A stretch of 64,000 bases of DNA from Candidula unifasciata (taxonomy: Eukaryota; Mollusca; Gastropoda; Stylommatophora; Geomitridae). The position numbers were made by a program, and so were the translations under genes. The notes beneath the pieces were generated by a model. The model was not told the origin of the DNA. It was given only the letters and a program-made list of their open reading frames with translations, and did not search any database. Location of the stretch: positions 299,001 to 363,000 of the forward strand of contig CAJHNH020000813.1 of assembly GCA_905116865.2 (NCBI GenBank), in the 5' to 3' direction. Each line of letters begins with the position of its first letter. Position 1 is the first letter of the stretch. This document shows, piece after piece, positions 12,701 through 22,014 of the stretch.

Positions 12701-14581
12701 TAAACCCATTCTGGCCTTAGCAAATGTCACTTTAAACTAATGGAGGTCCCATTATTACTGAAAATATAATAATCCCACAGCCCCTCTCACAAAATGTGTC
12801 TAATTAAGGATTTTCTGAAATCGGATGCATTCTGCTGAGTTGAGTTGAGTCAAGTATTGACATCACAGCACTCAGGCATTCCCATGCATGCTCCATCCTC
12901 ATCTTCAGCAGCCAGTGCAGAGTTCCAATACTGATGGTACCGGTCACAATCTGCTTAAATGTCTGTCTTGCCTTTCCTCTGAGTGTAGTGAGCCGGCCAG
13001 ACCCTCTTGTTACACCCAGATACCTCATTCTCTCCAGACCATTATAATCTTCTTACTCTACTGATTCCATTGCTTGTTCCCGAAGGGTCTTGACCACATC
13101 TGCCTTGTCATGTATCAGTTCACCATCCAGTGGTGCAGATCCAGCCAATTCTGCTGAAAGATGCAGGTATTACATGCTAGCTATGGACCATAAAACAATG
13201 TACCAACTGCCATTTAAGGAATGAATGAGGAATGAACACTGTACCGGCTAGTAAAGTAACTGAAGTTAAGTAGGGGACCCTTTTCCACACTTTCAAGCGC
13301 ATATAGGGCTAGACCTATATTCTATAGCCCAGTTGACACTTAGTGGGTGATGTAACAGCATCTCGCCGTGTACAGACTAGATTAGTGGATAATGACGAAT
13401 CTCAGACACTAACATGATTGTGTGACATAGGAGTAAAGCATGGTGAAGCACATCTATGCCACCTTTAAGGCCAAGATTGAAGACATTACAATCAGCTGAT
13501 GGGAACAGTCAGTAGGGATACCTTGAAGTGGCTGCTGCATCGGAGGACTTGGCATGCATGGGAATGTGCAGAGATGTGAAATGTGATAAAATAATGTAAG
13601 CGACGACTTTATAACTGACAGGATGAATTTCAGTTTTCTCCTTGTGATGTGACCAAAGAATGTGGATTGATCTCCATCTGATGTAGGTGATTAGATCTCT
13701 TCCTGGGTTAATTTCTTTCAGACATCTTCATTACCTTTTTTTTTGGTCCAGTCTGTCCAGAGTGCTCTCATTATCCGTCTCAGAAACCACATCTGTGCAA
13801 TTTTCACATCATTGTTTTTTAAATTAATTGGCTAACTGTCCATGATTCACTTCCATTTTCAGGATTGGAAGTATAACACCCTCTTAGAATGCTCTTCCTC
13901 AGTTGAAAAAGAAAAATACATAGAATATTTAGAATATTTTTCTGGTAAAATACTGCCTGCTTGAGCTTTTCAACATTTAGCTTCTTTAATGCATCCTCCG
14001 TCTGCTGTTTCACTGACTGCACCATTTTGATGGTTTCTCTGTGTTCTACTGTTAGAGCAGTTAATCGTTTCAGTAACTGTACTGTTTAACTGACTGCACC
14101 ATTTTAATGGTTTCTCTGTGTTATACGGTTAGAGCAGTTAACCTTTACAATAGTAACTGTACTGTTGAACTGACTGCACCACAGTGTTGCCTGTCTTTCC
14201 TGGTTGCACACTTTCCCTTCGAAAAAGAAGAAAAAGATACTTTTAAAATGTGGCAATATATTGGCTGTGCAAGAGGATATGTTCATCTTTTTGTGTGTGT
14301 GTGTATTGTGTATTAAAGGTGTTATTAAGATTGGTTATGATTTTTATCATTGTCCAGATCGCTACACCATCCCTCGCAGCCCTGATGAGGATGATCGCTC
14401 AGAACTGCTGCGTCAGGTTGAGCCTGTCGACTACAGGGATGATCATGACGACAGCTTTGCTGGATCGCAGATCTACGGAGGCAGAGCAGCTGAGAGTGAA
14501 AATGGTGGCTACCAGTCGCGATCATCCTGGGCTGGTGGACGTACTGGCAGACCTCCAAAAGGAATATTTGACGACATATGA
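523..14581 (+). CDS. LMBRD2: LMBR1 domain-containing protein 2 (LMBRD2), 3' part, seven exons
   Basis: Exons 523-701, 2668-2969, 6043-6176, 8390-8498, 9778-9979, 11515-11640 and 14358-14581 all have GT/AG borders, and every codon phase joins without a stop, giving about 423 residues to a TGA stop. Seen: a WSEC(L/T)FF-like segment, KEPVLSLFA, a [10 protein letters not shown] loop, [32 protein letters not shown] and [11 protein letters not shown], which I recognise as hallmarks of LMBRD2; at least four hydrophobic membrane spans lie in exons 2-5, followed by a basic/acidic cytoplasmic tail. Known of the family: multi-pass plasma-membrane protein of the LMBR1/LIMR type, reported to modulate beta2-adrenergic receptor signalling. 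Vertebrate proteins are about 700 residues, so roughly 270 N-terminal residues lie before the window. Introns are large and repeat-rich. Confidence 0.93.
733..822 (+). pseudogene. LINE reverse-transcriptase C-terminal scrap
   Basis: The plus strand reads [23 protein letters not shown], the YGCESWT...EMWF signature downstream of the RT domain in endonuclease-type LINEs. It breaks off where an oppositely oriented LINE endonuclease fragment begins. Confidence 0.7.
805..1474 (-). pseudogene. LINE endonuclease (EEP) domain fragment
   Basis: On the minus strand, in order: ILLGDLNA (endonuclease motif), [43 protein letters not shown] (the GSDH catalytic motif) and a linker with TPWWTEEVK. These are in different frames and interrupted by a poly-C/G run near 1268, so it is a dead copy. 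Such proteins are often annotated craniofacial development protein 2-like. Confidence 0.8.
1702..2421. mobile_element. Non-autonomous piggyBac-like element (MITE)
   Basis: The 720-bp element is bounded by CCCTACCAGACCGCCGACCC on the left and the reverse complement of CCCCACCAGACCTCAGGCCC on the right (16 of 20 match), directly flanked by TTAA at 1698-1701 and 2422-2425. TTAA duplication with CCC-starting inverted repeats is the piggyBac rule. No transposase frame is seen inside. It lies in an LMBRD2 intron. Confidence 0.72.
2668..2969 (+). CDS. LMBRD2: LMBRD2 exon with two membrane segments
   Basis: 302 nt; acceptor TGTACAG, donor GAG|gtaaaa. It encodes 100 codons. The first third is variable; then come a hydrophobic span ([17 protein letters not shown]), [15 protein letters not shown] and NYDYVYIE, matching the strongly conserved part of LMBRD2. 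The acceptor was chosen because its two-base phase fits the one base left by the previous exon. Confidence 0.9.
2970..3994. other. LMBRD2 intron sequence, no gene
   Basis: Holds a poly-T/G run (3121-3148) and, at 3286-3310, a TTAACTCTTTGAGTCCC start that resembles a single piggyBac-type terminus; no matching right end was found. Nothing else recognised. Confidence 0.5.
4079..4790 (-). mobile_element. 5'-truncated LINE nested in the hAT element
   Basis: The minus strand encodes the end of the RT domain ([58 protein letters not shown]) and the C-terminal [16 protein letters not shown] region, with frameshifts. Its 3' end is a GATGATGAT tail (CATCATCATCA at 4080-4091 on the plus strand), the usual short-repeat tail of this LINE class. 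Confidence 0.85.
5011..5226 (-). pseudogene. hAT transposase C-terminal dimerisation remnant
   Basis: The frame shows the hATC pattern: [22 protein letters not shown], then [18 protein letters not shown]. Only about 60 residues of a normally 600-700-residue transposase remain, next to the right terminus of the element. Confidence 0.82.
5310..6042. other. LMBRD2 intron sequence, nothing recognised
   Basis: AT-rich with no coding signal or repeat that I can assign. Confidence 0.5.
6043..6176 (+). CDS. LMBRD2: LMBRD2 exon, membrane span and PHHQTNE loop
   Basis: 134 nt with acceptor TTTTTATCTCACAG and donor GGCAT|gtaagt. It encodes a membrane span ([19 protein letters not shown]) followed by the highly conserved [18 protein letters not shown] loop. 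It ends after AT, completed to ATG by the next exon. Confidence 0.94.
6440..6700 (+). repeat. Dispersed repeat family B copy
   Basis: Contains GTGGGTTCC, a poly-G run, AACTTCCTTCGAAGTCGGAG and CTGAGAGGCAAGGAACCAGC. Related copies lie at 22640-22850, 26700-26850, 29630-29895 and 34990-35135. No protein is encoded, so it is probably a short non-coding retroposon. Orientation is arbitrary. Confidence 0.65.
7280..7680 (-). pseudogene. LINE C-terminal fragment (same family as 44521-45267)
   Basis: The minus-strand reading [41 protein letters not shown] and [16 protein letters not shown] aligns with the 3' part of the RNase H LINE at 44.5 and 61.5 kb. It is older, with frame breaks. Confidence 0.75.
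7783..7923. repeat. Foldback (inverted) repeat
   Basis: The arm at 7783-7847 is inverted at 7862-7923; both contain GCACTCATAGAAAGA and CACACTAGA. The same arm sequence is the end of the repeats at 45515 and 46005, so this is two such ends fused head to head. Confidence 0.75.
8025..8175 (+). repeat. SINE family 1 body (degenerate)
   Basis: Shows CCCAGTCAACCCAG, GGAAGTGAAGTCGG and TTGACCACATCATCCATCGA in the SINE order; the tRNA-like head is missing. It ends shortly before the next LMBRD2 exon. Confidence 0.75.
8390..8498 (+). CDS. LMBRD2: LMBRD2 exon ([15 protein letters not shown])
   Basis: 109 nt, acceptor CCACTTCAG, donor AGG|gtacca. Its first base completes the Met codon. The reading [20 protein letters not shown] is nearly invariant in LMBRD2 proteins as I remember them, and the exon ends phase 0 after ETSYTR. 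Confidence 0.92.
8579..9260 (-). mobile_element. Degenerate LINE 3' fragment
   Basis: Begins on the plus strand with TTCTTCTTG (a GAA tail on the minus strand) and is clearly similar to 13600-14220 over several hundred bases, including the CTGTTTCACTGA/TTTAATGGTTTCTCTGTG segment. The minus strand carries remnants of the LINE RT C-terminus. It contains a C-rich run near 8880. Confidence 0.7.
9261..9777. other. LMBRD2 intron, nothing recognised
   Basis: AT-rich sequence leading into the acceptor of the GDDDMT exon; no repeat assigned. Confidence 0.5.
9778..9979 (+). CDS. LMBRD2: LMBRD2 exon, last membrane span and GDDDMT motif
   Basis: 202 nt, acceptor TTTTTTCTTTCAG, donor AGAG|gtgagt. [17 protein letters not shown] leads into a long hydrophobic span ([14 protein letters not shown]), then [19 protein letters not shown] and the start of the basic cytoplasmic tail (GKELVAR). 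This is the last predicted transmembrane helix. Confidence 0.95.
9980..11514. other. LMBRD2 intron with long poly-C run
   Basis: A C-run of about 25 bases lies at 10040-10064. The rest has no supported gene or repeat assignment. Confidence 0.5.
11515..11640 (+). CDS. LMBRD2: LMBRD2 exon, basic cytoplasmic segment
   Basis: 126 nt, acceptor CTGATTAG, donor TCAG|gtaaag. It encodes a highly charged stretch starting [16 protein letters not shown], as expected directly after GKELVAR in LMBRD2. Conservation is low beyond the charged character; the call rests on phase and position. Confidence 0.85.
11748..12003 (+). repeat. SINE family 1 copy
   Basis: Degenerate head with GATCCAGGTCCTGACGAACC, poly-T/C linker, then GGTCAACC, GGAAGTAAAGGTGGCC, CTGACCACATCATCCACC, GATTGGTCTATAAA and a TTTACTTTTACT tail. 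Confidence 0.82.
12032..12451 (-). mobile_element. 5'-truncated LINE with 13-bp target duplication
   Basis: GATGTCATACTAT flanks it at 12019-12031 and 12452-12464. The minus strand is open and encodes the LINE C-terminus: [40 protein letters not shown], with a GATGATGA tail. It is inserted in an older plus-strand LINE fragment. Confidence 0.88.
12452..12660 (+). pseudogene. Older LINE C-terminal fragment, split by the insertion at 12032-12451
   Basis: Reads [18 protein letters not shown] ... [17 protein letters not shown], then a GAAGAAGAAG tail near 12640. It resembles the fragment at 24040-24460. Its left part continues before 12019. Confidence 0.7.
12804..13180 (-). pseudogene. LINE RNase H C-terminal tail
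   Basis: The minus strand shows [38 protein letters not shown] and [16 protein letters not shown]. This is the segment following RNase H in a LINE family repeated at 23570, 28250 and 34800; stop codons interrupt it. Confidence 0.65.
13245..13395 (-). repeat. SINE family 1 3' part, reverse
   Basis: ACCCTTTTCC, GGGCTAGACCTATATT and GTGGGTGATGT in reverse order of the family; no head. Confidence 0.75.
13600..14220 (-). mobile_element. Degenerate LINE 3' fragment, twin of 8579-9260
   Basis: The minus strand reads [25 protein letters not shown] and [15 protein letters not shown], the LINE RT tail, with frameshifts. A local 60-bp direct repeat (GGTTTCTCTGTG...CAGTTAA) is duplicated at 14030-14170. 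It ends only 140 bases before the last LMBRD2 exon. Confidence 0.75.
14358..14581 (+). CDS. LMBRD2: LMBRD2 terminal coding exon
   Basis: 224 nt, acceptor ATCATTGTCCAG; the phase fits the preceding one-base overhang. It encodes an acidic then Gly/Ser/Arg-rich tail ([19 protein letters not shown] ... [11 protein letters not shown]) and the stop TGA at 14579-14581. The [12 protein letters not shown] C-terminus is typical of LMBRD2. A candidate poly(A) signal AATAAA lies at 15052-15057. Confidence 0.93.
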
Positions 14582-15869
14582 TTTCATCAGATCTTAGCAC
14601 AGGATTATTTATTGTATCGTAATGTTTCATTATAAGCTGATACATCATTTTCTTTACTAATATATTTACATGTTTGTAACTATGGGTACTGAAATAGAAA
14701 ACTGATGGATTGAGGAAACAAGGAAGTTCCAGAGGAACCCTGAGATGAAGGTTGTTGAAAGAGGCTAAAGACGCTAGACTGAATTCATTGATGATATCAA
14801 AAGGGTTGCATAGGATGGAACAGGATAGAGCAGTGTTCTTCAGCCTGTGGCTGTGGGCCCCCAAAAAGTCAAGGTTGGTTGCCAAAAAAATGCCAGACAT
14901 TAAATGCAATCATTGTCTAAGTTTTGGTTATCTAACTTTTGGATATTACTGTAAAAAAAGAATATCCTTCTCTGATTTTAAGTGCTATCATATTGTTAGC
15001 CATTTTCTCGACTTACTGTGTGAGTGAAAAGACTTTCTCAGTCATTTTAGAAATAAAATCTAATCAGAGAAATTGAATGGATATTATTGCAATGCCTTGT
15101 CTCTCAGAGACTAGTTCCAGCCCCCAGATTTTCTAACCTGTATGCACTCTGCATCTGGTTGTGTTTCTATGGTTGCCAGGTGGCCCATGAAACAATTTCC
15201 CCTCTTTTGATAGGCCAGGGGTTTAACACTTTCCTGACCAAATTCAACATTCCAAAGACAGATGGCTACAGCTAGAGCTTTAACTGCAGTTCATGAAGGA
15301 AGTAGCTCAAGCATTCGCAAATACTCTACACAAATACTGTAGCATGCCAAATAAACACCATAAACTTAAAAAATTTCACTTCATTCCCATTTGTATTTGC
15401 TTTTAATGTTTAATATTTGGTCAGTCATTTAAAAAAAAGTGTTCTTTTTGAGCTTATTTTATTCATCCCCAACCATGTCCCCAATATTTTATTGCAGCGA
15501 CTGTACAAATTGTGAACATTGAAACAAATTATGGTTTTGAAACATCTCCTGAAATTTCTATAAATAAAAGATGGCCCTCATGATCTTGTGGTATATTTGC
15601 ATAATTTATCTTATCTTCCTGCGTAGCAACCAATCGTAATGGTGCTCTGAAGGTTTCAAAACCCTACACTTGTTTTTTAATATTTTAATGAATTTTTTTA
15701 GAAAACCAGTCTCATTTTTAAAAAAAAATCTCTAAACACCCGTGTTAATGGAAGACAGTAATGCACAAGATGGTTGCTGATCAGTAGAGTGTTAGAAAGG
15801 TTGGGGACGATTGGAATCCAGGACTAGTTCTTTGTGACTTATAACTGCACAGCAGGATGGTGATGAACT
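14582..15869. other. LMBRD2 3' UTR and downstream flank
   Basis: No second reading frame is supported. 14829-14860 (CAGTGTTCTTCAGCCTGTGG) looks like a hAT terminus, but no partner was found. Candidate AATAAA motifs as noted. Confidence 0.5.
15052..15057 (+). promoter_or_regulatory. Candidate poly(A) signal of LMBRD2
   Basis: AATAAA about 470 bases after the LMBRD2 stop is the first canonical signal downstream. Others lie near 15350 and 15565, so the 3' end cannot be fixed from sequence alone. Confidence 0.4.
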
Positions 15870-16140
15870 GAGTGATAAGGTCCCTTTTCCCCGCCTTTAG
15901 GCATATTGGGCTAGATCTATATTTTTATAGACCAATCGCCACAAGATGGGTGATGTGATCAGCATCAAACCAGCCACCTTTACTTCCCGGGGCTGCACCC
16001 GGTACCCACTCAAGGCTGGGTCAACCTGGGAGTCAATGTCATTTTTTTTTTAAATCCAACTCCACCAGGGAGCGAACCCACGACCTTCCGATCAATTTGG
16101 ATGATAGTCAAATAAAAACTGTCCCACAGCTGACACCGCC
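15870..16140 (-). repeat. SINE family 1 copy with tRNA-like head, reverse
   Basis: In minus orientation: B-box-like GGTTCGCTCCC, poly-A/T linker, CAGGTTGACCCAGCC, GGTACCGGGTGCAG, GGAAGTAAAGGTGGC, GGTCTATAAAAATATAG and GCCTAAAGGCGGGG. Nearly full length. Confidence 0.85.
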
Positions 16141-16189
16141 ATTTGGATATGAAATATTAGGCTTTCACATATTGTTGGCTGAGTTAGAG

Positions 16190-16460
16190 TTGAGAGGACT
16201 GACTTCATTGAACCTGGTTTGATCCCATATGGCTCAGTCTCTCTCTGCAGAATGGCTGGCCACCTGCTGAGAGCATCGCACAGAGCATGAACTACTTAGC
16301 TTTGACAATGATCCCCAGGGATCTCCGTAAAAATTGCACTCGTGAACTGAATGATGCAGCCGTGAAACAAGTGCTTCCTCGCGTCGGTGAACTGGCTTGT
16401 TCCACGGGAGCTGGGTGTCATGGCGGCTTGGAAGTTTTTGATTGGCTGCTGGCTTGTCAT
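16190..16460 (-). repeat. SINE-like family E copy
   Basis: Shares CTTCATTGAACCTGGTTTGA / ATCCCATATGGCT and the GGGATCTCCGTAAAAA core with 59310-59460 and, inverted, with 56835-57035 and 58325-58480. A tRNA-like head is best seen in the 56835 copy. Confidence 0.65.
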
Positions 16461-16479
16461 GTTACGGGTTGATCAGTAC

Positions 16480-17897
16480 TTGCGGTGACGTCGGTCTGGC
16501 GTACCCTGACTCCTTTGTTTCCATTTTGACTGGGCCACCTGTTTTTGGGCTGCTTCTATCTCGTCATGAAGTCCGTTAATTTTTGTGTAGAAGGCCTTCT
16601 TTATCTCGGCAGGCAGAGAATCATCTTTCACCCGCTCCTCTTCATCAAAAACGATGACGTAGCGGTGCCTCTCGAGCTCAATTCTGTGCTGGTGTATCTG
16701 GTCGTTGATACCTTGTACCATTTTTAGGAGGTCGGCCTCGCTTCTCACTTCGCCGATTGCCTCTTCTTTGCCGTCTTCGAGGGTTGTGGCCACATCTGCG
16801 GCTGGGGTCGTCTCTTTGACATCGGGTATGGTTACTCCATCTGACTGGGTTGTGTTTTCCTCGATGTTTGTCTCTGTATATTTGTCGGCCCTGCTGATGT
16901 TTGGTTTTGCGGCTGGTGCCTTGCTTATCTCTACGAGCAGGAGTTCTCGCTCTTGCTTTGCTTCTCGTGTAGCGGCTTCTGCTTCTGCTGTTGTCTTGAC
17001 TAGCAGGGCGACTTCTCAGTGTGGATTCTCTGGCTTCGTTTAGTAAGGCTGTCTCTGCCTTTCTTTCTTCTCGCTTGGCTTGTCGGTAGGCTGCTGCCTG
17101 GTCCTGATCTGTCTTCAGCTGTGTCAGAAGGCCTTAGAGTTTTTTGTTTGCTTCATTGACTTCTGCTAGCAGCTTGGTGTGTTGCGCAGCTTCTGCTATT
17201 CTGTCTCGCTTCTGGGCTTTGATTTCGTCGAGTGTTTGGGAGATTAGTCCCAGCATCTCGAGTCTTTCAGCGGTGGCTTTCTCTTTGTCTGCTGTCAGCT
17301 TCTGGACTGCGACTTTGAGTGCTCTCACTTCCTGGGTTGTCGCGTTGTTGTTTGCGACTGGAATCACCTTCTCTGCTCTTCTCTCACTTCTTGGTATTTC
17401 TGCTTGCTGCTTGCACTTTTTAAGGTAGGTGCAGCCCAGGTATCTGGCGCTGTGGGGCCCTCCACAGTTTGAGCATCGTCTGCTACTGTTGGGCTTTTTA
17501 AAGTCAGGGTCCACCTTGGCAAGTGGGCACTCCTTAAAGTCGTGCGGCTTGGAGCAGTAGCGGCATGCTGGGCTGCTGCGGCAGTTTGCGGCTGTGTGCC
17601 ACACCTTGTTACAACGTGAGCACTGGATGATATTGTCACTGCTGTGGGCTCCAAGCTGCTGTCTTCGTAGGCGGGTGCCGGTAGGTCCCTGCGCCTCGAC
17701 TGGGGCTGCTTTAGATGGTGGCTCCACGATAGGGGGGAGGCTTCTGGTGCTGGCGCCACGATGGGGACGGCTTCAGTTGCTGGCATAGGTGAGCGAGGCG
17801 CCGTGATAGGGGCGCCTGCCTGTGGTGCTGGTTGAGACGCTGCGGATATGGCCATCCTCTTCTTTGGTGTAGGTGCGGCTTGCTGTTTTTTTCCCAT
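16480..17897 (-). pseudogene. LINE ORF1 (gag-like) with zinc knuckles, frameshifted
   Basis: Start MGKKQQAAPTPKKRMA at 17897; Pro/Ala-rich N-terminus; a frame change at a CCCCCC run near 17730; then three zinc-knuckle-like blocks (CSRCNKVWHTAANC, CRYCSKPHDFKEC, CSNCGGPHSARYLGC), then a coiled coil with stop and frame breaks near 17135. The C-terminus around 16793-16480 is charged and helical. This is the ORF1p layout of Jockey-like LINEs. No RT frame is adjacent, so it is an orphan ORF1. GC content is higher than the surroundings, suggesting younger age. Confidence 0.78.
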
Positions 17898-18224
17898 GAT
17901 GGAAAAAACAATGCTGGTTAATTGCGGTCTATCACGAAAGCTCGATCCCTGCAGAGTCAACAAGGCTTGATGAGTGCTCTGAAAAGGGCACCAAGCGTGT
18001 TTTCTCTGCAGTTCATGAGACAATCGTGAGACCCTAACGTATATTCTATGGTATAACATATGAGGCAGGGTGGTCACTTCTCTTTTTGATCGTTTTCCTT
18101 TCAAGACAATTCTGGAAATAATCTGGCTTATATTTTTTTTTAATCAGGCTAAGCTTAATTTGAGATGTACTTGTCAAATAAAATCCTGCCTTTTCTGGGG
18201 ATTTCACCCAAATCTCTGACTTGG

Positions 18225-18445
18225 CAGAGAGCCATGCTAGCGTAGCAGCTATACAGTTGCCTGCCAGACCGAAAGTCTTGGGTTCAAAACTGCATTGAAA
18301 TTAGATTTTTGTTGAACAAAATTACTTTGCCTGCCTGGTCAACCCAGCCTAAAATGAGTACCAGGTAAAGTAAAGATGGCTGCTATAATGTTGACCACAT
18401 AACTATAATTGTCGATTGATCTGTAACAGTATGAGTCTTTCATCA
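18225..18445 (+). repeat. SINE family 1 copy with tRNA-like head
   Basis: Head AGCGTAGCAGCTATACAG and B-box GGGTTCAAAACTGC, then CTGGTCAACCCAGCC, GTAAAGATGGCTGC and TTGACCACAT. The 3' part is eroded. Confidence 0.8.
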
Positions 18446-18544
18446 AAGGTCACTTGTGCTAATGGCAAAAACAAAAGTCAATATTTTTCTTTAAAACTGT
18501 CTTGACAGGTCGTATGTTCTAGGTCACCACATAATAGACAGAGG

Positions 18545-19070
18545 TGGTCAACTTCCTTCATAATGGTTAGACCAGTTCCTTTGAGATGGGTTGACTAGTT
18601 CCCATTTAAAGTGGATTGACTAATTCTCTGTGCGTGGTGTTGGCTAGTTCCCTTTGAAATGGGTTGGCCAGTCTCCTTTAGAGTGGGTTAAATATTTCCT
18701 ATTAATTTTGGTTGAACAGTTCTTTCTCTTTGTGTGGGGTTGGCTAACTTCCTTTAAGGTGGGTTGCCTAGTTCCCTTTGTGTTTAGTTGCCTAGTTCAC
18801 TTTGAGATGGATTGGCTAGTTCCCTTTGAATTGGGATGGCTAGTTTGAATTGGGTTAGCTAGTTCCTTTTGAGTTGAGTTGGTTAATTTTCTTTGAGTTG
18901 AGTTGGCTTGTTCTCTTTGAGTTGATTTAGCTCGTTCTCTTCAAGATGGGTTGATCAGTTCCCTTTAAGATGGGTTGACCAGCTTCCTTTGATGTGGGTT
19001 AATTAGGTGGGTTGGCTAGTTCTCTTTAAGGCAGGTCATGTTAAAGATGGGTTGCCTGTTCCCTTTGGTG
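18545..19070. repeat. 24-bp minisatellite
   Basis: About 20 imperfect copies of a unit like GGTTGGCTAGTTCCCTTTGA, spacing 22-26 bp, with strong drift at both ends. Confidence 0.85.
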
Positions 19071-19689
19071 ATAGTAAACATAGCTGTTTTGTGTGTTGTG
19101 GAAAAGTGTTGTGTAAATTCATTTTCTTAAGCTCCTTTGACTTGCACCATTTACATAATTACTTTTATTGTGTACTTTAGCATCATGTAGAACATTCCTA
19201 CTGCACATCTGGGTTGTTCCATTTTTTTCGGGTTTGTTTGTTTAAATGATTGTCAAATGTACACATATAAGATCTCAACATTGATTTTTACATGAATGTT
19301 CTGTCGTTTTACTTTCTGTTATTTGCAGGATGCATTAATTCTTTCAGTACCAAGCAACTCAAGGTGAGTTTACTGGTGACTGTTAACACAGTATGCTGGG
19401 ATGTTAGTCTATTCTATCCCAATATTTAGTTGATCTTGTGTGTTATCTCTACATTTGAGGATGGCTGCAGTGGGTATGTACATCCATTGCTGTCAGTGAG
19501 AATATTACACGATGAGACCCAAATCTCTTCCTCAATGTAACTCTCATACCACTGTCAGAAAACTACAAAAAAAATGTTATGTTATCACAATCGACGCCAC
19601 TTACACATTGGGCATTCCCCTGCGGGCTTAGTCTTCTGATGCAGCAGCCAACTTGAGGTGCCGCTGCTGATTTCTCCCATGAGGAGTTG
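19071..19689. other. Unassigned sequence
   Basis: AT-rich, without a supported gene. 19590-19680 (GGCATTCCCC ... CAGCAGCCAAC) is a faint echo of the RNase H tail repeat. Confidence 0.4.
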
Positions 19690-19930
19690 GTACATAGATG
19701 TGCTTCACCGTGCTTTACTCCCAGGTCACACAATCATATTAGATTCAACTTTTTTCCTGACTGAAGTTCAATCCCACCAGGACTGCAGACCGAACAACAA
19801 ACACCCAGTGACACAAAGTGCCACCATTTGGATGAGAATTGCCATGGGGGCGAAACTCCGTTCAACTGTTACGTTATATTTAGGGCCCCAACGACAGCCG
19901 GGGTGGGGCTTTAAAATAACCACACACAAA
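19690..19930 (+). repeat. Dispersed repeat family F copy
   Basis: Shares CCCACCAGGAC, GTGACACAAAGTGCCACCAT and GGATGAG with 36505-36735 and, inverted, 59580-59790. Non-coding; nature unknown. Confidence 0.6.
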
Positions 19931-20059
19931 AATGGTGTTCCGTATTGGGACGGAGATAAAGTACTTTCTTTTCTAAGCAGCAGGTTTTTCAGATATCAAA
20001 CTTGCCTAGTCGAGGATTATAAAACGTTCGTAGCAGCCATCTTACCACTCCATTTTGCC

Positions 20060-22010
20060 TAATTCTTATAACCAGTTCCTGTTTATTTTGTTGTTTCTGG
20101 GGCCCTGTTTGATGGGTTATTAAGAATACATCCACTGCCCCCCACCCCCTCCCCCAACAAGTATGTTGTTTGATGCAATTAATAATAGATTTGCAGAATC
20201 TGATATGTTGTCCTGAAAGGCACAGATATTGCAGCCAAAAGATAAACCACGACACAACATGTCAGCCATTTCAAAGATGAACGCAGACAAAGAATCCCAG
20301 ACGTAGTGTAATGTATTCTTCAACTTCTCTGTAAAACTCATGTGAATGGATTTCAAATGTATTTATTTTGGTATCACTTCCAAAGCTAAAGCTGTGTGTG
20401 GTTGGTTGGCTTGCTAAAAGGACTGTTTTAATAAATTCACAAGTAACGGGATTGTTTCTTAGCAAATTGTGCTTCAACTAAACTGTTTCATTTTATCTGA
20501 TTAGAAGTTTGTCTGCTTCGTATGATTTCTGTATATTTATTTGTTTGATTTTGATATTATTGAGACATTCCTTGTGAGTTTATACAATAGTAGTTGTGCA
20601 TTTATATTTATTTCAATTGTTTTTCTTTTATCTTATTTTTTGTTTTTTTTTATATATGTCATGAAAAAAAATTGGGGAAAAAGACAGAAATAATGGAATG
20701 AACACAAATTTTCCCCACCATATTTTGATAAATCTAGTCAGATGCATACTACAGTAATGTAATTAAACAAGATGAAGCAGATACATGAATCCTCTCAAGT
20801 AAAATACAAACATCCGCTGCATTAAACTGTAAATGATTATTTTACCAGGCACAACCATTTATTTTATACAAAATTATATGATCACATTTGGTAATTACAG
20901 CTTCAGGTAACTGGGACAGCAGCTACGATTGTTACGTGTATAAATAATTAGAAACATATTGTTCTTTTTTGAACTTGCATTTACCCTTGAAAACCGATCA
21001 CATGGTTTGGCCATGTAACAAGATTGGCAACAGACAGGGTACCACTGAGATGAATGTTTGACCGATACAGTGGTAACAGAGCCAGCGGTTCAGCGGTATT
21101 GGAGAGACTGAAAAGTACTATATACACAGCAAACTGAGGGGCTTGTTCCAGAGATCTCTTCCTGTCCTAATATTGTAAGGCTTTCTAGGAGTTGAAAAAA
21201 GAAGAAAAAGAAAGAACATTTAGTTTTGAATGTATTTCAACTGAAAGGATTTATTTATCTGCTTCATATTTAATTATGTTACTATATTATGCATTTAACA
21301 AGATGCGATGAAATATTTCAGGCAATAAATTATGCAGTCTATTGTTTATGACTTCTTTGGTCATATTTACAAGTGAAAACATTGTTTTAATTTTCTTTTT
21401 TTTTTTTAAAGTATATTATTTTTACCGGCAGAGAATAGATGGCATCATCATCGTGTGTCTACCAAATACATCAGCATATTGCTAGGTCTCTATCCCGATG
21501 TAAATAACATTCAGCATTTCATCAACATATGTATTCCCTAATACTTCTAATTCCTCTAAATATGTGAGACAAAATAAACAAATTTGCAGGACACCGGGAG
21601 CCTCTTTTGGTAGTTGTGTAACATCACAAGCTAGTTTGGTTCATGCACGTTGTGAAACATGATTCACTTGCAAAGACTGTACTTTAAGGAACATTGTGGG
21701 CTGGTTGAAAAGAGGAGGGGGAAAGAATATTATTATACACTGGTTCAACAAGTAGAGGACAGAGAAAGATCATGGGTTTTATGTGCTAGTGCTTCCACTG
21801 ATGCACCTTCACACCTCTAGCGGGTCAAGGTTTATGTTATACTATGTAAATTCCTCTTTGATTTTATGCATCTCAGTCATTTTTCCTTGCTTGATGTTTG
21901 GTATAATTAGTCTTTTCTTTTCTTAGCTTATGCGGCCCTTTCAAATTACTATCATTTGTTAATATTTTATCTTTTTTTTTTTAATCATTTAACGTAACTC
22001 TCTTATGGTC
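20060..22010. other. AT-rich intergenic sequence
   Basis: No gene or repeat is supported. A weak LINE-like trace (ATGGTTTGGCCATG ... GTGGTAACAGAGCCAG) may exist at 21000-21180. Confidence 0.4.
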
Positions 22011-22014
22011 TTCT

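Noticed and set aside
14829..15820. A hAT MITE beginning CAGTGTTCTTCAGCCTGTGG
   Set aside because: No convincing inverted partner or 8-bp duplication found to the right.
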